Part shown: in pieces, positions 20,765 through 33,208 of the stretch
Layout: every line of letters starts with the position of its first letter
Position numbering within the stretch: the first letter of the stretch is position 1
Assembly: GCA_022376465.1 (NCBI GenBank)
Contig: JACDTU010000017.1
Span: 248,001-312,000, forward strand
Direction of reading: 5' to 3'
Origin: Cubamyces lactineus
Taxonomy: Eukaryota; Basidiomycota; Agaricomycetes; Polyporales; Polyporaceae
DNA length: 64,000 nucleotides
Program-made: the position numbers and the translations under genes
The notes under the pieces: generated by a model
The model's database searches: none
Seen by the model: only the letters and a program-made list of their open reading frames with translations
Told to the model about the DNA's origin: nothing

Positions 20765-23700
20765 ATGAGTGCAAGGCGCAGGTCTTCGCAACATGCTCTT
20801 CCGTCTGTGCAACCTACGGACATTGGCAAGGCCTCAGGGAACCACGTGGACGACCCGCCGAGCGTGGAAGATGTGAGGGCACAGTGGGTTCAGACAAGAC
20901 GTGAGGAACTGGACAAGGTGTACGACACTCATGACACCCTGGTACGTCTTGCAGAGTTCACGACTGGGGCGTCGTCTTTACGATGATTGAAATGGGCAGA
21001 TACGCGAAGCGTTCCACCTGGAGAAATTTGTGTCTATGCTTACCTATGATCCAAAGGTATGTGTGTTTAGGAGTTCAGCTAGGATCCTATGAATTGGTCC
21101 AAGACTCGTTTTGAGATGGGAGCGGGTAGGACAAGGGAAGGTTCACCCCTACTTACGGTTTGTACACTGGACCCATCCCACGACACCGTTGTATGAAGCA
21201 AATGTTCTCTCTATATGCACTACTACGTCATCTTTCAATACTCATATGACGAAGCCTGGTCTCGTACTTGGCGCTGTACTGACGAATCAATGGGTCTGTT
21301 AGGTTGCAAAACAAGACCGCTCCGACGTGTTCCAGAGGGTAAGCTACGTCTATGGGCACCCGGTCACCATGTAACTTTACATTGCATCGGACAGTTCCAA
21401 GCCCAATACGACCTAGTTGACCACACCGCGTCTGCTGGCCCTTCTCGACGCACAACGCGCAGTGCCCATACGGAACGCTTGCAAATATTGCAGGTGCACG
21501 CTCCTGCCGTCCCCCCTCCGCTTCCGCGGAACAAGGTTCGTAAGGAAGAGGATAGCCCCAGTGTCGCGTTCTGGAACATCAAAGCCGAGGCGAAATCGAA
21601 AGGCAAACAAGTACATAGCGAGGACTATAGTGCAGCTCCCACTTTCACCCGGAAGGGTAAGGGAAGGCAAGTAGTCGTTGAGATACCTACACGGCGCGTA
21701 CCGGCTCCTACTAGAGCCAAGCCCCCTGTCCATGACCCAATAGAACTTGGCGAAGAAGGCCCCCTGCGGCTACCAGGCTCGTCACAGGATAATGGCCTTG
21801 CGCCTCCTCCACGCAAGAAACGTCGCATTGGTCAATCTGCCGATGTTGGAGCCACTGATCCTAGTCGACATACACGACCTCGTCGCCATTCGCGCACCAG
21901 TGCTACAGTCCCCGGCCCTTCCTCTGACGTTGTGGAGGAGTCTATCAGTGCCCCTCCTTGCGTCATGAACGGGACGGGCCAAGTCCTTCCTTCAGCCGCT
22001 GTTCCTCTCTCCCCTGTGAAACATCCCATCCAGCGTGTCAAGTTAATTGTGCGCAAACCACTACCAATGTACTCTCATCCTCTACACAGACCAAAGCCCC
22101 CTCCTTTCGGCGGTTCCGTGGAGGCGCTCCTGAACACGTTCACGTACCGCTATGACGATGAGGTGACGCCTGAGCAGCTTGAAGCTGAGCTTGCACGAGA
22201 GCTATCTGTCTGGAAGCGCGTCGACAGGTTACGCAGGGAGGGAAGGATGATTGGGGAGCGTTCATCTTTCGAGTTCCGTCCAGCGCAGCCGCAAGACCCG
22301 TGGGGTCATATCGTGCGCGAGATCGAGCGCTCCAAAGGAAGGTTGGTGAACTCACAACGCGGTGCTGCGAATGTCGCGAGCAAAGTCAAGGCGCACTGGA
22401 GCGGCGCCAGCGACAAGGAGAGGAAGCGCATTAGAGCGCTGGCACGGAATACGGTAGACATGGTCATCGAAGAGTGGAAAAAGGCCGTCTATGTGAGCCT
22501 TTTACACACAGTCCTCTCGCGAACAGTACTGACAGTGCCCTACTACAGCATGTGCGGGAGCAACAGCGCCTCGAACGGGAGGAAGAGGAGCGCAAACTCG
22601 GCCAGAAGCACCTTGACGCTATTCTCAATCAATCTGGGCAAATCCTCGAGGTACAATTGCACGACCTCGCGCGAGACAGCGACATTGGGTCACGCAGCCG
22701 CAGCCGTTCTCGGAGCGTTTCCACCCCTGCTCTTGACTGGAGTCACACTTCTACTGGCGGCGATCCTATCGATATCGCCGACTCTGACGCAACTAATGTC
22801 TCGGAAAGTGAAGGCGGAGACGATGAATCTGTCTCGGACGAGGCTTCGGAGACCAGCTCTGAAGAAGGGGGTATCAGCATGCTGCTGCCCGAAGACGCGA
22901 GAGAAACTCTTCTACGCACGCCGTCGCGAAGTGCGAGTATGGACGCGGACTCTTCAACACCCGCGCTGGACAGTCACGATGCGCAGGAAGAGAGCGACGA
23001 TGAAGTAGCCGAAGCCCTTCATAGGACTTCATCTGTGCAGCCCCAACTTGCGTACGCCGGGAAAGAAGATCGTAGTCATTCTCCGCTGGAGATCATCAAC
23101 GGCTTTGCGAGACATAGAGCGGGGTCTGTTGAGCTCGCTGACCGATTTTCCTCAACGGGGACCTATGTGTACGGGACCACTGGCAAGCCTGCGCCATCCT
23201 TGGACTTTCCCGGGGGTAGCCTCGACGAGGTGCTCACGTTGCCCACATTCTCAGACGGCACTCTTCCGCCACCACACGAGACCGCGGTTGTCAATGGATT
23301 GGAAGAGGCCACAGACGCTACGCCTACGGTCCCCTTGGCGCCAAACCCAAATTGTCATCAAGAACGTGGAGCGGTCGAATCGCAAGGCCCGAAGACCCCT
23401 GTTGCGGGCCCCGACGATATCGTGCAGACAGTAGAGACTACGTCTCATCCTGAGGACCGTTTCCAAGCATCGCCCGCTACCCCTGCGACTCCTGCGATCG
23501 ATGACCTCCGTGAAGACGATGTTGATGACGACGTCGAAGAGGATTCCTCCATCCCCTATTACTTACGGCCGTATGCAGTTGCGCCTGTCGAGTGGGACCC
23601 TCAGGCAAGGGTCAAGGCGCCCCTTCTCTTGCGCGGCACGCTTCGTCCGTATCAGCAAGCTGGGCTAGAGTGGCTTGCGAGCATACACGCACGGAATCTC

Positions 23701-26323
23701 AACGGCATCCTTGCGGATGAGATGGGCCTGGGGTATGTCGCTGATTAATCCGTATATAGGAGCAACATTGACATCAATCTTGTAGGAAGACTATACAGAC
23801 CATTGCGCTACTCGCCCACCTCGCATGTGATCGAGGTATTTGGGGCCCGCATCTGATCATCGTTCCGACCAGCGTGCTGCTGAACTGGGAGATGGAGTTC
23901 AAGAAGTTTCTGCCCGGCTTCAAGGTGCTCAGTTACCACGGTAATACGAAACAGCGCAAGGAACTCCGCCAAGGCTGGTACAACAAATACCACTTCAACG
24001 TCTGTATCACGTCCTACACTCTTGCGAGCCGCGACGCGCATGTGTTTAAACGCAAACGCTGGTACTACATGATCCTTGACGAAGCACACATGATCAAGAA
24101 CTTCAAGTCTCAGCGATGGAATACGCTCCTCATGTTCCGCTCGTTTCGCCGCCTATTATTGACAGGGACGCCGCTCCAGAACAATCTCACAGAGCTCTGG
24201 GCGTTACTGCAATTCCTGATGTCGGGTACGGACTTCGCGAACCTTAAGGAATTTGGGGAGTGGTTCGCCAGTGAGTCGCCGTGTATTCAGTCATGAGTTC
24301 ATGGATAACTAACCGTCTGCAGACCCGTTGGAAAAGGCTATAGAGCTTGGTGCTATCGATGACGAGACCCAGCAGCGTGTCTCGAAACTGCATACAGTGC
24401 TGCGACCTTACCTTCTCCGTCGCCTCAAGCGTGACGTCGAGAAAGAGCTCCCACAGAAGTTCGAGCATATCGTCATGTGCCCGCTATCCAAACGTCAACG
24501 CTTCCTCTATGACGAGTTCATGTCTCGCGCAGAGACGCGCCATGACCTCCAGTCCGGCGTGTATCAGAAAATCGCGAACATCCTCATGCAACTCCGCAAG
24601 GTCGTCAACCACCCGGACCTGTTCGAAGTCAGGCCGATCGTCACATCCTTTGCTATGCAGCGGTCTGCAATCGCCGACTTCGAGATCAAGGAGCTCCTCG
24701 TTCGCCGTCGACTGTTGGCAGAGTCCAACGAAAATCGTCTCAATCTAGACGTGCTCGGCCTACAATTCGTGGATCATTTGGGACAGTCAGGGCTCGCCGC
24801 CGAAGCGACGCGTCGCCTCGATGGCTCCGCATACTTGCCAACGGTCGGCGAGACACCCGGAGAACCTCCACCAGTGGATACGCGTAGTATTGCGGGGTAC
24901 AAGCAATACAGGGCCTGGCAAGTCCGAGCCGCGACTATCGCGAGATGGAGCCACATAGCATACCTGAACCGCCTCCGCACGAGTCAATCCCCCGTATACA
25001 GCTCGGAAGCCCTCACATTGTGCCGTCGCTTCTACCAGCCTCTCTTGCCATACGACGTCTTGACGCCTCGGAGGGATTATCTCTCTACGCCGGAGAGAAT
25101 ACGATCTGCTATCAAGTCTTACGCTGCTCGTGCCGAAGCCATGGGTTCTGTCATCGACCGCTTCGCCTTCGCAACGCCATCGGCCGTCGCGCGAGATCTA
25201 CCTGCCATCGCTTTGGCAAACTTACCAGCACAAGTGCTCGAACCTCTCAAAGATCCCCAATTTGATGCTCCACTCCATCGTGCCGCGGTAAAGCTGCAAA
25301 TCGCGTTCCCAGACCCTTCGCTCCTGCAGTATGATTGCGGGAAGCTCCAAATGCTCGCGACGCTCCTCCGCGAGCGCAAGGCTGGTGGCCACCGCATCCT
25401 CATCTTCACGCAGATGACGAGGATCCTGGACATCTTGGAGATCTTCCTCAACTTGCACGGGTACCTGTACCTACGCCTCGATGGCGCGACGAAGATCGAG
25501 GACAGGCAGTACATCACAGAACGCTTCAACTCGGATTCCCGTATCTTCTGCTTCATCTCGTCCTCGCGGTCGGGCGGCGTCGGTATCAAGTATGTCTGCG
25601 TTCGAAGACCTACGAGTGTGTTGTACTGACTTTGCGTGCAGCCTGACAGGCGCCGATACCGTCATCTTCTACGACAGCGACTTCAACCCACAGATGGATC
25701 GGCAGTGCGAGGACAGGTGCGCCGCCTCAGGGTTTTTAGTACAGTCCTATCGCTGACATGTACTGTACAGAGCCCATCGGATTGGACAGATCCGCGACGT
25801 GCACATCTACCGATTCATCTCGCAGCACACGGTCGAGGAGGCGCTCCTCCGCAAGGCGAACCAGAAGCGGTCGCTCGACGACCTCGTCATCCAGAAGGGC
25901 GAGTTCGACTGGCGCACGCTCTTCGCCGACGCGAACGAGGGCGCGCTCACACGCGCGCTGGGCGAGTTCGAGGACGCCGAGGACGCGCAGGCCGCGCAGC
26001 TCGCCGCGAGGGAGGAAATGCAGCTCGTCAGCGAGGACGCGCAGGACTTCGAGGCGGGCGGAGGAGCGAGGAAGGCAGGCGAGGCCGAGTCTGAGCCGCA
26101 CGCCCGGTTTGTGGAGATCGAGGACGGGAACAAGGAAATATCACCAGCTGGAGAGGAAAACGCTGCTGCTCAGGACGATCAAGGCGAGGATGCGGAACAA
26201 CATGAGGGTGTGGAGGAGGCTGGCGGGGAGGAAGAGATGGAAGAGGAGGGGCGCACGACGGTCGACTATATGCTCGACTTCGTGCGCGAGGATTGGGAGT
26301 ATTTTGGAGGGTGGAATGTATGA
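20765..26323 (+). CDS. SWR1: SWR1 chromatin-remodelling ATPase (H2A.Z exchange)
   Basis: Catalytic subunit of the SWR complex, which replaces H2A with H2A.Z. Nine exons: 20765-20941, 21000-21056, 21303-21338, 21395-22492, 22549-23732, 23786-24270, 24323-25589, 25642-25716, 25771-26323; 1643 aa. The N-terminus has [15 protein letters not shown], then a disordered basic region. An HSA-type helical part follows ([20 protein letters not shown] and [20 protein letters not shown]), then a long acidic linker. The SNF2 motor has DEMGLGKT (K852), [18 protein letters not shown], and in lobe 2 [15 protein letters not shown] and QCEDRAHRIGQ. Roughly 160 residues separate NHPDLFE from the lobe 2 core, as expected for the INO80/SWR1 insertion. 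The tail is strongly acidic. The Met in DEAHMIKN differs from the common DEAHNIKN. Confidence 0.95.
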
Positions 26324-26776
26324 TCGGTCTGTCTGTATATCTATTCCAGTGCGTGCTATCTGCTAGTGTCCCTCTTGCACATTGCTTCTGTCTATATGTA
26401 GTCTATTCTATGCTTGTTCAGCACCAGATCCCAAGTCCCCTGGCATCAGTCACCGGGAAGCTGGTGGACCGGTACCGTCATCCATGAATACCTCAAGATG
26501 AAGTGTAATGAGGAACGGTATACAGTATTGTGCTAGATGCAGAGGGAGGTGAGATCGAATGACCTGCATGCATCATGCATACTGTATCTTCATATCTCGG
26601 ATGCTGGCAAATGGGGCCCAGGACACAACCGTCTGCAAGTCGGACGTTTGGAGCCGGAGCCTCGAGCTCTCCAAGTAAGACTCTGGCACACCTGAGGCCT
26701 GAGGCCTGAGGTTCCGATGAACTTGCTCAATGCTCAGCACTCAATGCTCAAGCTCATCCACTATCCACCATCCCTA

Positions 26777-26839
26777 TACGACATACGACATACGACATAC
26801 GACATACGACATACGACATACGACATACGACATACGACA
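26777..26839. repeat. Heptamer tandem array (TACGACA)9
   Basis: Nine perfect, uninterrupted copies of TACGACA, then a broken copy. A 7-bp unit keeps all three frames open, which explains the overlapping repeat-coded open frames here. Confidence 0.95.
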
Positions 26840-27373
26840 TACCGCATGCATAGAAACATCAAACGCAAACGCAAACGAGTTACGACACAACGCAACAACA
26901 CGGCCGACCGCGAGCGCGAGCGCGATTCTTCTGATTAAGCGTAAGCGTAAGCGTAATGAACAGGTACAGTTTTGTGTGGGGAGAGAGAGAGAGGATACAA
27001 GCGAGGTGTATTATAATGTAGTGTATGTCCGTTACTGATACGATGCAATCCACCGGTGAGGGCCGCCGGGTGAGGCCTTGAGGGGTGAGGTGTGAGGGAT
27101 GGGGAAATGTGGATAGGGACGGGAAGTGGAACGATGACCGGTGGTGCGGAGGGAGGAGGAGGTGGTGGTAGTGGTACAACAGCAAGCAGCAGCAGCGCCG
27201 TCATCCGGGGAGCGGCCGTAGCAGCAGCAATGGCCGTAGCAGTAGCAGTAATAGCGACAGCGATGGTGGTGATGGTGAGCGATGATGGAGGGCAATGGTA
27301 ATGGTAGGGGCAGTGGTAGCGGCAATGCTAGTCGTAATGGTAGTGGCAATAACAGGAGGGGCCGAACGAGGGT

Positions 27374-27403
27374 GGTGTTGGTGTTGGTGTTGGTGTTGGT
27401 GTT
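27374..27403. repeat. Hexamer tandem array (GGTGTT)5
   Basis: Five perfect copies of GGTGTT within a longer G/T-rich strand-asymmetric tract. Confidence 0.9.
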
Positions 27404-28342
27404 GTAGTACATGTACACGTGCGCCATCACTGGAGGCAGGCAAACAGACAAACAGACAGACGGGTAGGCGGATAGACGGATGAGTAGGCGCAGAGGTGAG
27501 TAGGCGGGTAATCAGACACACATGAACAGTTCGGGGGAGAAGAGCACGGCACGAAGAGATGAAGCAGCGGCGACGGCGCGGCGAATAGGGTCCAATCCGT
27601 GAGGAGTCGCGGGGCGCGAGAGCATGTATGGATACAGTACATCAAGAGGTACGCGCGCGCGTCGCTGGGACCTGCGCAGAAGAAATGTCGAAGTGTCGAA
27701 GTGGGGGCGTGCGGTGTGCTGTTGCATGGGGGTGCGGGTGCGGTTGCGGTTGCGGGTGCGGTTGTGGGTGTTTGTGGTTGTAGGCGTAGGCGTAGGCGTG
27801 GTTGTGGATGCGGGTGTGGAGATGAACGAGCACGGTGCATGTACGTATACATGCGTATCGCCCGCGCGTGTCGGTGGTGTGGTTGGCGAGACGGAGAGCT
27901 GGAGAGCTGGAGGAGCGGTGAGGCAGTGATACTCGGTACACCGGGTGTGGTTTCGGAGGCGTGTCGAATCAAAGTATCAGAAGGCGGGGGACAAGCAGGA
28001 TGGAAGTAGGCTGGTACTGGTAGAGCTCAAGCTCAGATGGGAGGTTCGGCGCGGGGCGCAAATCAAGAGGAGGTGCAGCAGCGCAGCGAGGACACAACGC
28101 ATGCGAGTGCTGCGACACCAGCGCCGCACGCGCGCCCATCCATCCATCCGTCCATCTATCCATCTCGGCGCCGGCGAAACCCCACGGGCCACCAGCGACA
28201 AACACCGTCGAACGAGCGAACGCATCGAACCAGTGCCACTAGCACCAGCCACTAGCACCGTCCCCAGCGCACCCAAGCTCCAGCCAAACCCGCGCAATCT
28301 CCGCGCTCGGAGCTCGGAGCTCAGAGCTCAACGCGACAAGCT

Positions 28343-30698
28343 TCAATGCGAGAGCCCCGCGCGGATCCCGATCCCCGCAAGCCCGCGCTGAAAAAGGTTC
28401 GGGCGCGCGCCCTGGCCCTGGCTCGCGTTCGCGTTCGGGCTCCACGGCGCCCTCTCTCCACCGCCGCTGAAGCTCTCAGATCCAGCACCCTGTCGCTGTC
28501 GATGTCCATGGGCGGTAGCGGTAGCGACGCGCAGCGTCCCGCGCCTTGTCTTGCCCTGCTGTGCGACGCGTTGTCCGCTATCCTGGCGCTGCTGTTTCTG
28601 TTGTTGACCCTGATGTTGCTGCTGTCCCTGAAGCTGCTTCGGGAAGAAATGCACGCTCTCCCCCGGGCGGGGCGGGGCGTTCGTGAACAGCAGCGCGAGC
28701 TGCGCCTGCGACACCGCCGGCGGCGGCATGTACAGCGGCGGCGGGGAACACGTCAACCGTGGCGGCGGCGGCGGTGATAGCGATGGTGATAGCGGGATCG
28801 CGGGTAGTAGAGGCGGTGACGGAGAACAGGAGGTGCGGGAGGGTAGCGCCGGGAGCGGTTTTGATATCAACGTCTGCGATGCCTGCGTGTGTCGGTCAGG
28901 AAGGAGGGGAAAGAACGGTGCGTTAGCGATGTTCGACTCAGGACCGGGTAGATGGTAGAGGACGGGAGATGCGTGCGCGCGCAAGATGACGGTGACGGTT
29001 ACAGGGCGTACAAGGTTCTGGTTCAGGTTCAGGTTCAGGTCCAGGAGGAATCGGTACTGAATATCCTCACAAGGGAACGAGATGAAAGCAAAGCAAAGCA
29101 AAGCAAAGGAAGGGAAGAAGCGTCAAGGTACGCAACCCCGGATGGATGCGATGCGATGCGATGCGAAATTTTCTCGACGCCGCTGCGCTGCTGCCCCAGC
29201 GAAGCATCCATCCATCCAGCCAGCCAGCGAACCAGCCAGCCAGCGAACCAGCCAGCCAGTGCGACGGCGGGTACGTAACAGCCCCGCAGAAGCACGGGCT
29301 GTGCGCGTCAGCGTTCGCGGGGGTGATTGCGCGGGAAGGGACCAGCCAGCTAGGCACCCAACCAGCCAACCAGCCACCCAGCGAGTATCACGTCGTTCAG
29401 ACCGAGTCTCGAGCCTCGAGTCTGCAGTTGCAGTAGTTGCAGTTGCGGTTGCGAAGACTCGAGCCTCGACGCTCGACGCTCAACGCTCACGAAGGTCCCC
29501 CCCAAAAAAGAGAACACGCCCACCCAACGCACCACGCGCTCATCCCAAGCGCGTCCACACCCACAACCGAGAAACGAGATATGAGAAACGGGAGAACGAA
29601 CACTCACATAAGGCCTATACGGGCTCTCCGCCTGCTGGCGCTCCACACCAGGCTGATACACGCCGCACGCCCACCCCGGCACGGGCGCCGTCTGTTCGGG
29701 CGACGCGAGCCCCTCCGAGTCCGAGTCGTCGCTCTCCGATTCGCTCTCTCTGAATCGCCCACCCTTGTACTCCGCCGCCCTCCGCGGCACCGTGCCTGTC
29801 GCTGTCCCCAAGCCTGTCACCATCGCCGCCGGCGCGGTATCTCCATCCGCACAAGCACTCGCGCCGGAGGCGAAATCGAGGCCCGCGCGCCCGAGGTCGG
29901 GACACGCGGAGAGGAGGCGGCTGAGCCGGCGCCACGAGTACCCGCCCGGGACGGCGGTCGCGCGCGCCGAGGGCGACGCGGCGCGCGACTGGACCGCGTG
30001 TGCGTAGCAGAGGTCGGCGAAGGCGTCGAGCGGGGACTGGAGCAGCTGGTCGTCGAGCGCGGCGAGGCATCCCAGGTCGAAGTGGAGGTACCATGGGGAG
30101 CGCGTGTCGTAGTGCGCGGGGGGCGCGCTGGTCGGTCCTAGCGAGTCTGGTGAGTCTGGTGAGTTTGTTGATGGGGTGCGGGAGTGCGATGGGGTGGCGC
30201 TGGGAGGTGCATGGGTGGGGAGAGGATTGGGTTCTGGAGAAGGTTTGGGAGGTACTGCGGCAGGCCGCGAGGGTTCGGGCGAAGGCGAAGGTTCCTCGAT
30301 GGTATCGGAGTCGTCGTCGCTTTCCTCGCTATCCCACAAGAAGCTGCCTCCGTCCGATTCCTCCTCGTCGCTCTCGCTTCCCGACGCCGACGCCGATGCC
30401 GTCGCAGTCGAGGCCGATGCGGTCGACGCGATGCTCACTGTGCTCCCGCGGTGGCGCAAGCGATTAGAGCCGCCGAAGGACATGCGGAAGATGGTGGACG
30501 CAGGTGTGGTGCACCGCAGGTCGTCGGCGGTGATGGGGCTTTCCGTGAGCCATTCGGGCAAAAGCTGTGGATCGCTCGAGATTAACCCGCTGCACAATAA
30601 CCCAACCAGCGCCCCTGATCCTCCCCTCGACCCCCACAGTCGATCTAGTATGGAGGTGGGCTTACCTCGAGTGGCTGGAGTGTGAATCCGCGCGACAT
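28343..30698 (-). CDS. Uncharacterised Ser/acid-rich protein with repeat-filled intron
   Basis: No family recognised. Proposed exons from 30698 down: 30666-30698, 29608-30564, 28343-28882; 509 aa, all phases consistent. It starts MSRGFTLQPLELLPEWLTES, then ADDLRCTTPASTIFRMSFGG, a Ser/Ala/Thr run, and an acidic Ser/Asp stretch (SGSESDEEESDGG). A possibly folded core follows (PWYLHFDLGCLAALDDQLL and SPLDAFADLCYAHAV, then GYSWRRLSRLLSACPDL). The last exon is Pro-rich then Gln-rich. The second intron (28883-29607) is about 725 nt and packed with tandem repeats; its donor (TTAT|GTGAGTG) and acceptor (ACACGCAG) are good. The first acceptor at 30565 was picked because it alone keeps the frame. The 3' end is the weakest part. 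Confidence 0.5.
29014..29043. repeat. Hexamer array (GGTTCA-type)
   Basis: Five units GGTTCT/GGTTCA/GGTTCA/GGTTCA/GGTCCA in a row, inside the long intron of the unknown minus-strand gene. Confidence 0.9.
29083..29108. repeat. Pentamer array (AAAGC)n
   Basis: About five consecutive GAAAGC/AAAGC units inside the same intron. Confidence 0.9.
29206..29260. repeat. CATC and 16-bp CCAG/CGAA tandem array
   Basis: CATC repeats run into a 16-bp unit made of three CCAG and one CGAA: two full copies (29216-29247) and a partial third. A short ATGCG array lies just upstream (29147-29165), and a related CCAG/CCAA tract lies at about 29342-29382. All sit in the same intron. Confidence 0.9.
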
Positions 30699-33208
30699 GC
30701 CGTTTGCGGTGAGCCCGATAGAGGCGATAGAGCCCGCGAGTGGGGGGAGGAGACGGGAGAGTGGGAAGAGGAGGTTGAGGTGGGCAGTTGAGTTTGACGG
30801 GTGCCAGAGCTAGTTCGTGGGTTAAGTATGGGTGAGGAAATGAAGGAAGCTGGAATCGCCTAGTCGACGGGTGATAAGAACCCGTCGGGTAGGAGATGGT
30901 ACGCCGGGTGGCCCGCGCTGAAGGAAATTCGACGCAGGGGCGATGGCGACGCGGGCGGTCGAGGGCAGGGCAGGAGAGGGCGCGAGGGAGGGATGAGGGG
31001 TTTATCAAGCACGAGCCGGGCGGCGCTGTCAGGAAGGACGCCATGCTTTTTGTGCTGATGAGCCTAATTGTTGGACACTCGCTGCAGACGCCCGTGAGCC
31101 CGGATGAGATTTTGACAAGACGCGAGCAACGCGTCCGGCGAGCGCTCACCCACAATTAACGGGCAGCGCCACCGACGCGTGCCGCTACACGTGTATTTCC
31201 GCCGGCCCATGCGCGGAATCGCGTAGGGCGTGCGCGATGCATGACCGCCGTTCAAACGATTGAGAGCGAGCAGCTCGGACTGCACGGTATGGAGGGAGGA
31301 GGTGAGTGGAGAGAGGATATGAGACGCCAAGGAGGCGTGCATACCATGACGACAGCCTCGCATTGAACTGCGAGAGCTTCGACTCGGAGGCCAAAATGGG
31401 ACGGAGAGAGGGCACTTGCTATCGGATCCGGCCACCTGGGCATGCATGGAAGCACACCCAAATTGGGCAGACTATCTGTCAGTGTCCCCACTCCGATGCC
31501 CGGCCCGTGCACCCCACTCTTCCCATCCACCCAATCGCAGCACTCCGCACACCGCCAACGTGCCACTCGCCCCAGCCTCCGCCTCAGGCTACACTGCAGA
31601 CCACAGACAGACCATCGGCTCTCCAGTCAAATTCACCGCTGCGTGGTCCGCGCTACAGATGAAACTGTCGCCGCCTCCGTCCGCAGTCACGATGGAACCA
31701 CTTTGCAGTAACAAACCGTCTTCCTTTGCGTCCCTGGCAGCACGCTTCCGTGTCATCTTCGTCCGAGAACCGAGAATGCCACGGCCCGGGTAATGCTACG
31801 AGATGGAGGAGGCCTGAGGGTGTTCACGGTCAGCGCCATGCCACGAAGCAGGCAATCCGAACCGCGTTCTGGCCTGCCTGGGTGCGTCGTACGTACAGCC
31901 GAGGTGATCGGTATGCGAGAAACGCCTCGAGCTGGTGCTCGCGTCCGAGCGGAGGTGAGGGCCCTGAGAGGACCCGACACCCACACACGCACGGATATGG
32001 GACGTTGCCAGAACGCCTAAAAGGAGTCGCGCACGCGGTCCAGGAGTTCTCTCGCGTCGAGCTCGAGGATTCCGGAGTTGCCGCCTCTAGGCTCCACGTC
32101 GAAAATTCGCTTGATTTCGCTGTGCACTGTGTACGCATCGGTGGACCGTCGATTCAGAGCGTGACCGGCGAGCCCGGTCGAATCGATACCGTCGCGTCGT
32201 AGCTGGACTGAGACTCAGCGACATAGATCGTGGATTCGACGACGGGATTCTGAGAGATGGAACGCACCAGCGACCAATGGCGTTCGCACGCAACAACTTC
32301 GCAGTCCAGGTCTTCGACGATGGTTGTTAACGACCCGTCAATCATCAACGGGGCATGCCGGCATGGGAGCAACCAAGAAGCAAGCATCGAGAATCGTGCT
32401 GCGAACGTCTGAACTGGGCCCAGACCGGCTGCATGCTAAATCGTCAGTACTTCAAACCGGACGCGTCGCGAGACATTTTGTGAGGAATCGGGATCGCGGT
32501 ATGCACAGAGGCGCAAAGGCGCAATGCATCATGGATGGTCTGACTCACCTCCGTACGCGCGAGCGAGCATGCGCATGCAGCAACTCGGCTCGCGACGATG
32601 CAGCCATCGTGCAATTGAACGACCAGTCCTAGCCTTGGTCCTTGTGGAACGACGCCGAGCTCCCTGCGTGGTGGTGGTTTGTGCAGAAGGCATCGCGGCG
32701 GTGACGAAGCAGGGTGAAACATCGACATTCGTGCATGCGCGCAAAGAGACATACGCGGGAGTGATGGCGACAACCTTAAGCGACACGACACGTCGGTATT
32801 GTAGCTGTAGATTGACGCGTCGGCACGCGTTATTGATGGTTGTGTACGCGTTCTTTGCGGGTGTTTAGGCGGGCATCGTCATTGTCATCGTCTGGGGCTT
32901 GCTCTTGGAGTTGCTGGTATATGGACTAATTCTACTACTATTTAGATACGGTTCTGGACGACACCACTATGTGTTGAGCACTGCATACCAGTCGAGGCGA
33001 CAACCTCGAGCCCTACGGACACTGCGCGCAAGTGTCTATCTCCGCTGACAGTTTCCGGACCCGCACACTGTCCGTGTATCATTCGCAGCGCTCACAGGCT
33101 CCTCAAGTAAGCTCATGTAACGTTCACCTTTCCTCGTCAACGTTCGCCGAGAGCTGACGGGCCTTGCCGTACGTCCTACGTCCCACTCACAGGACCTTCC
33201 ACACAGAC
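30699..33208. other. Gene-free stretch
   Basis: About 2.5 kb in which I can support no gene on either strand. Open frames up to ~160 codons exist but lack conserved segments or plausible splice partners. It may hold diverged or non-coding DNA plus the transporter promoter at its right end. Confidence 0.45.

Larger units (their letters stand above)
26324..28342. other. Simple-sequence-rich intergenic DNA
   Basis: About 2 kb of low-complexity sequence with no credible gene. It contains a heptamer array (26777-26839), GTAAGC-type repeats near 26938-26955, a GGTGTT array (27374-27403), GGT/AGC-rich tracts (27150-27380) and tetra/pentamer-like GACA/GTAGGCG repeats (27435-27515). Long open frames on both strands here are repeat artefacts. 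Confidence 0.7.

Noticed and set aside
27032..27972. Long minus-strand open frames rich in His/Thr/Pro/Leu
   Set aside because: They arise from simple-sequence repeats (GGTGTT, GGT, GACA) that keep several frames open; no conserved segment or splice partner.
29350..31155. A 601-codon minus-strand open frame read as one protein
   Set aside because: Its start lies in sequence without coding character, and its end runs through tandem repeats. A three-exon model starting at 30698 with good splice sites explains the coding-like part.
31726..32202. Plus-strand open frame of about 158 codons
   Set aside because: Arg/His-rich, no recognisable motif, no plausible start context, and overlapping frames of equal quality on the other strand.
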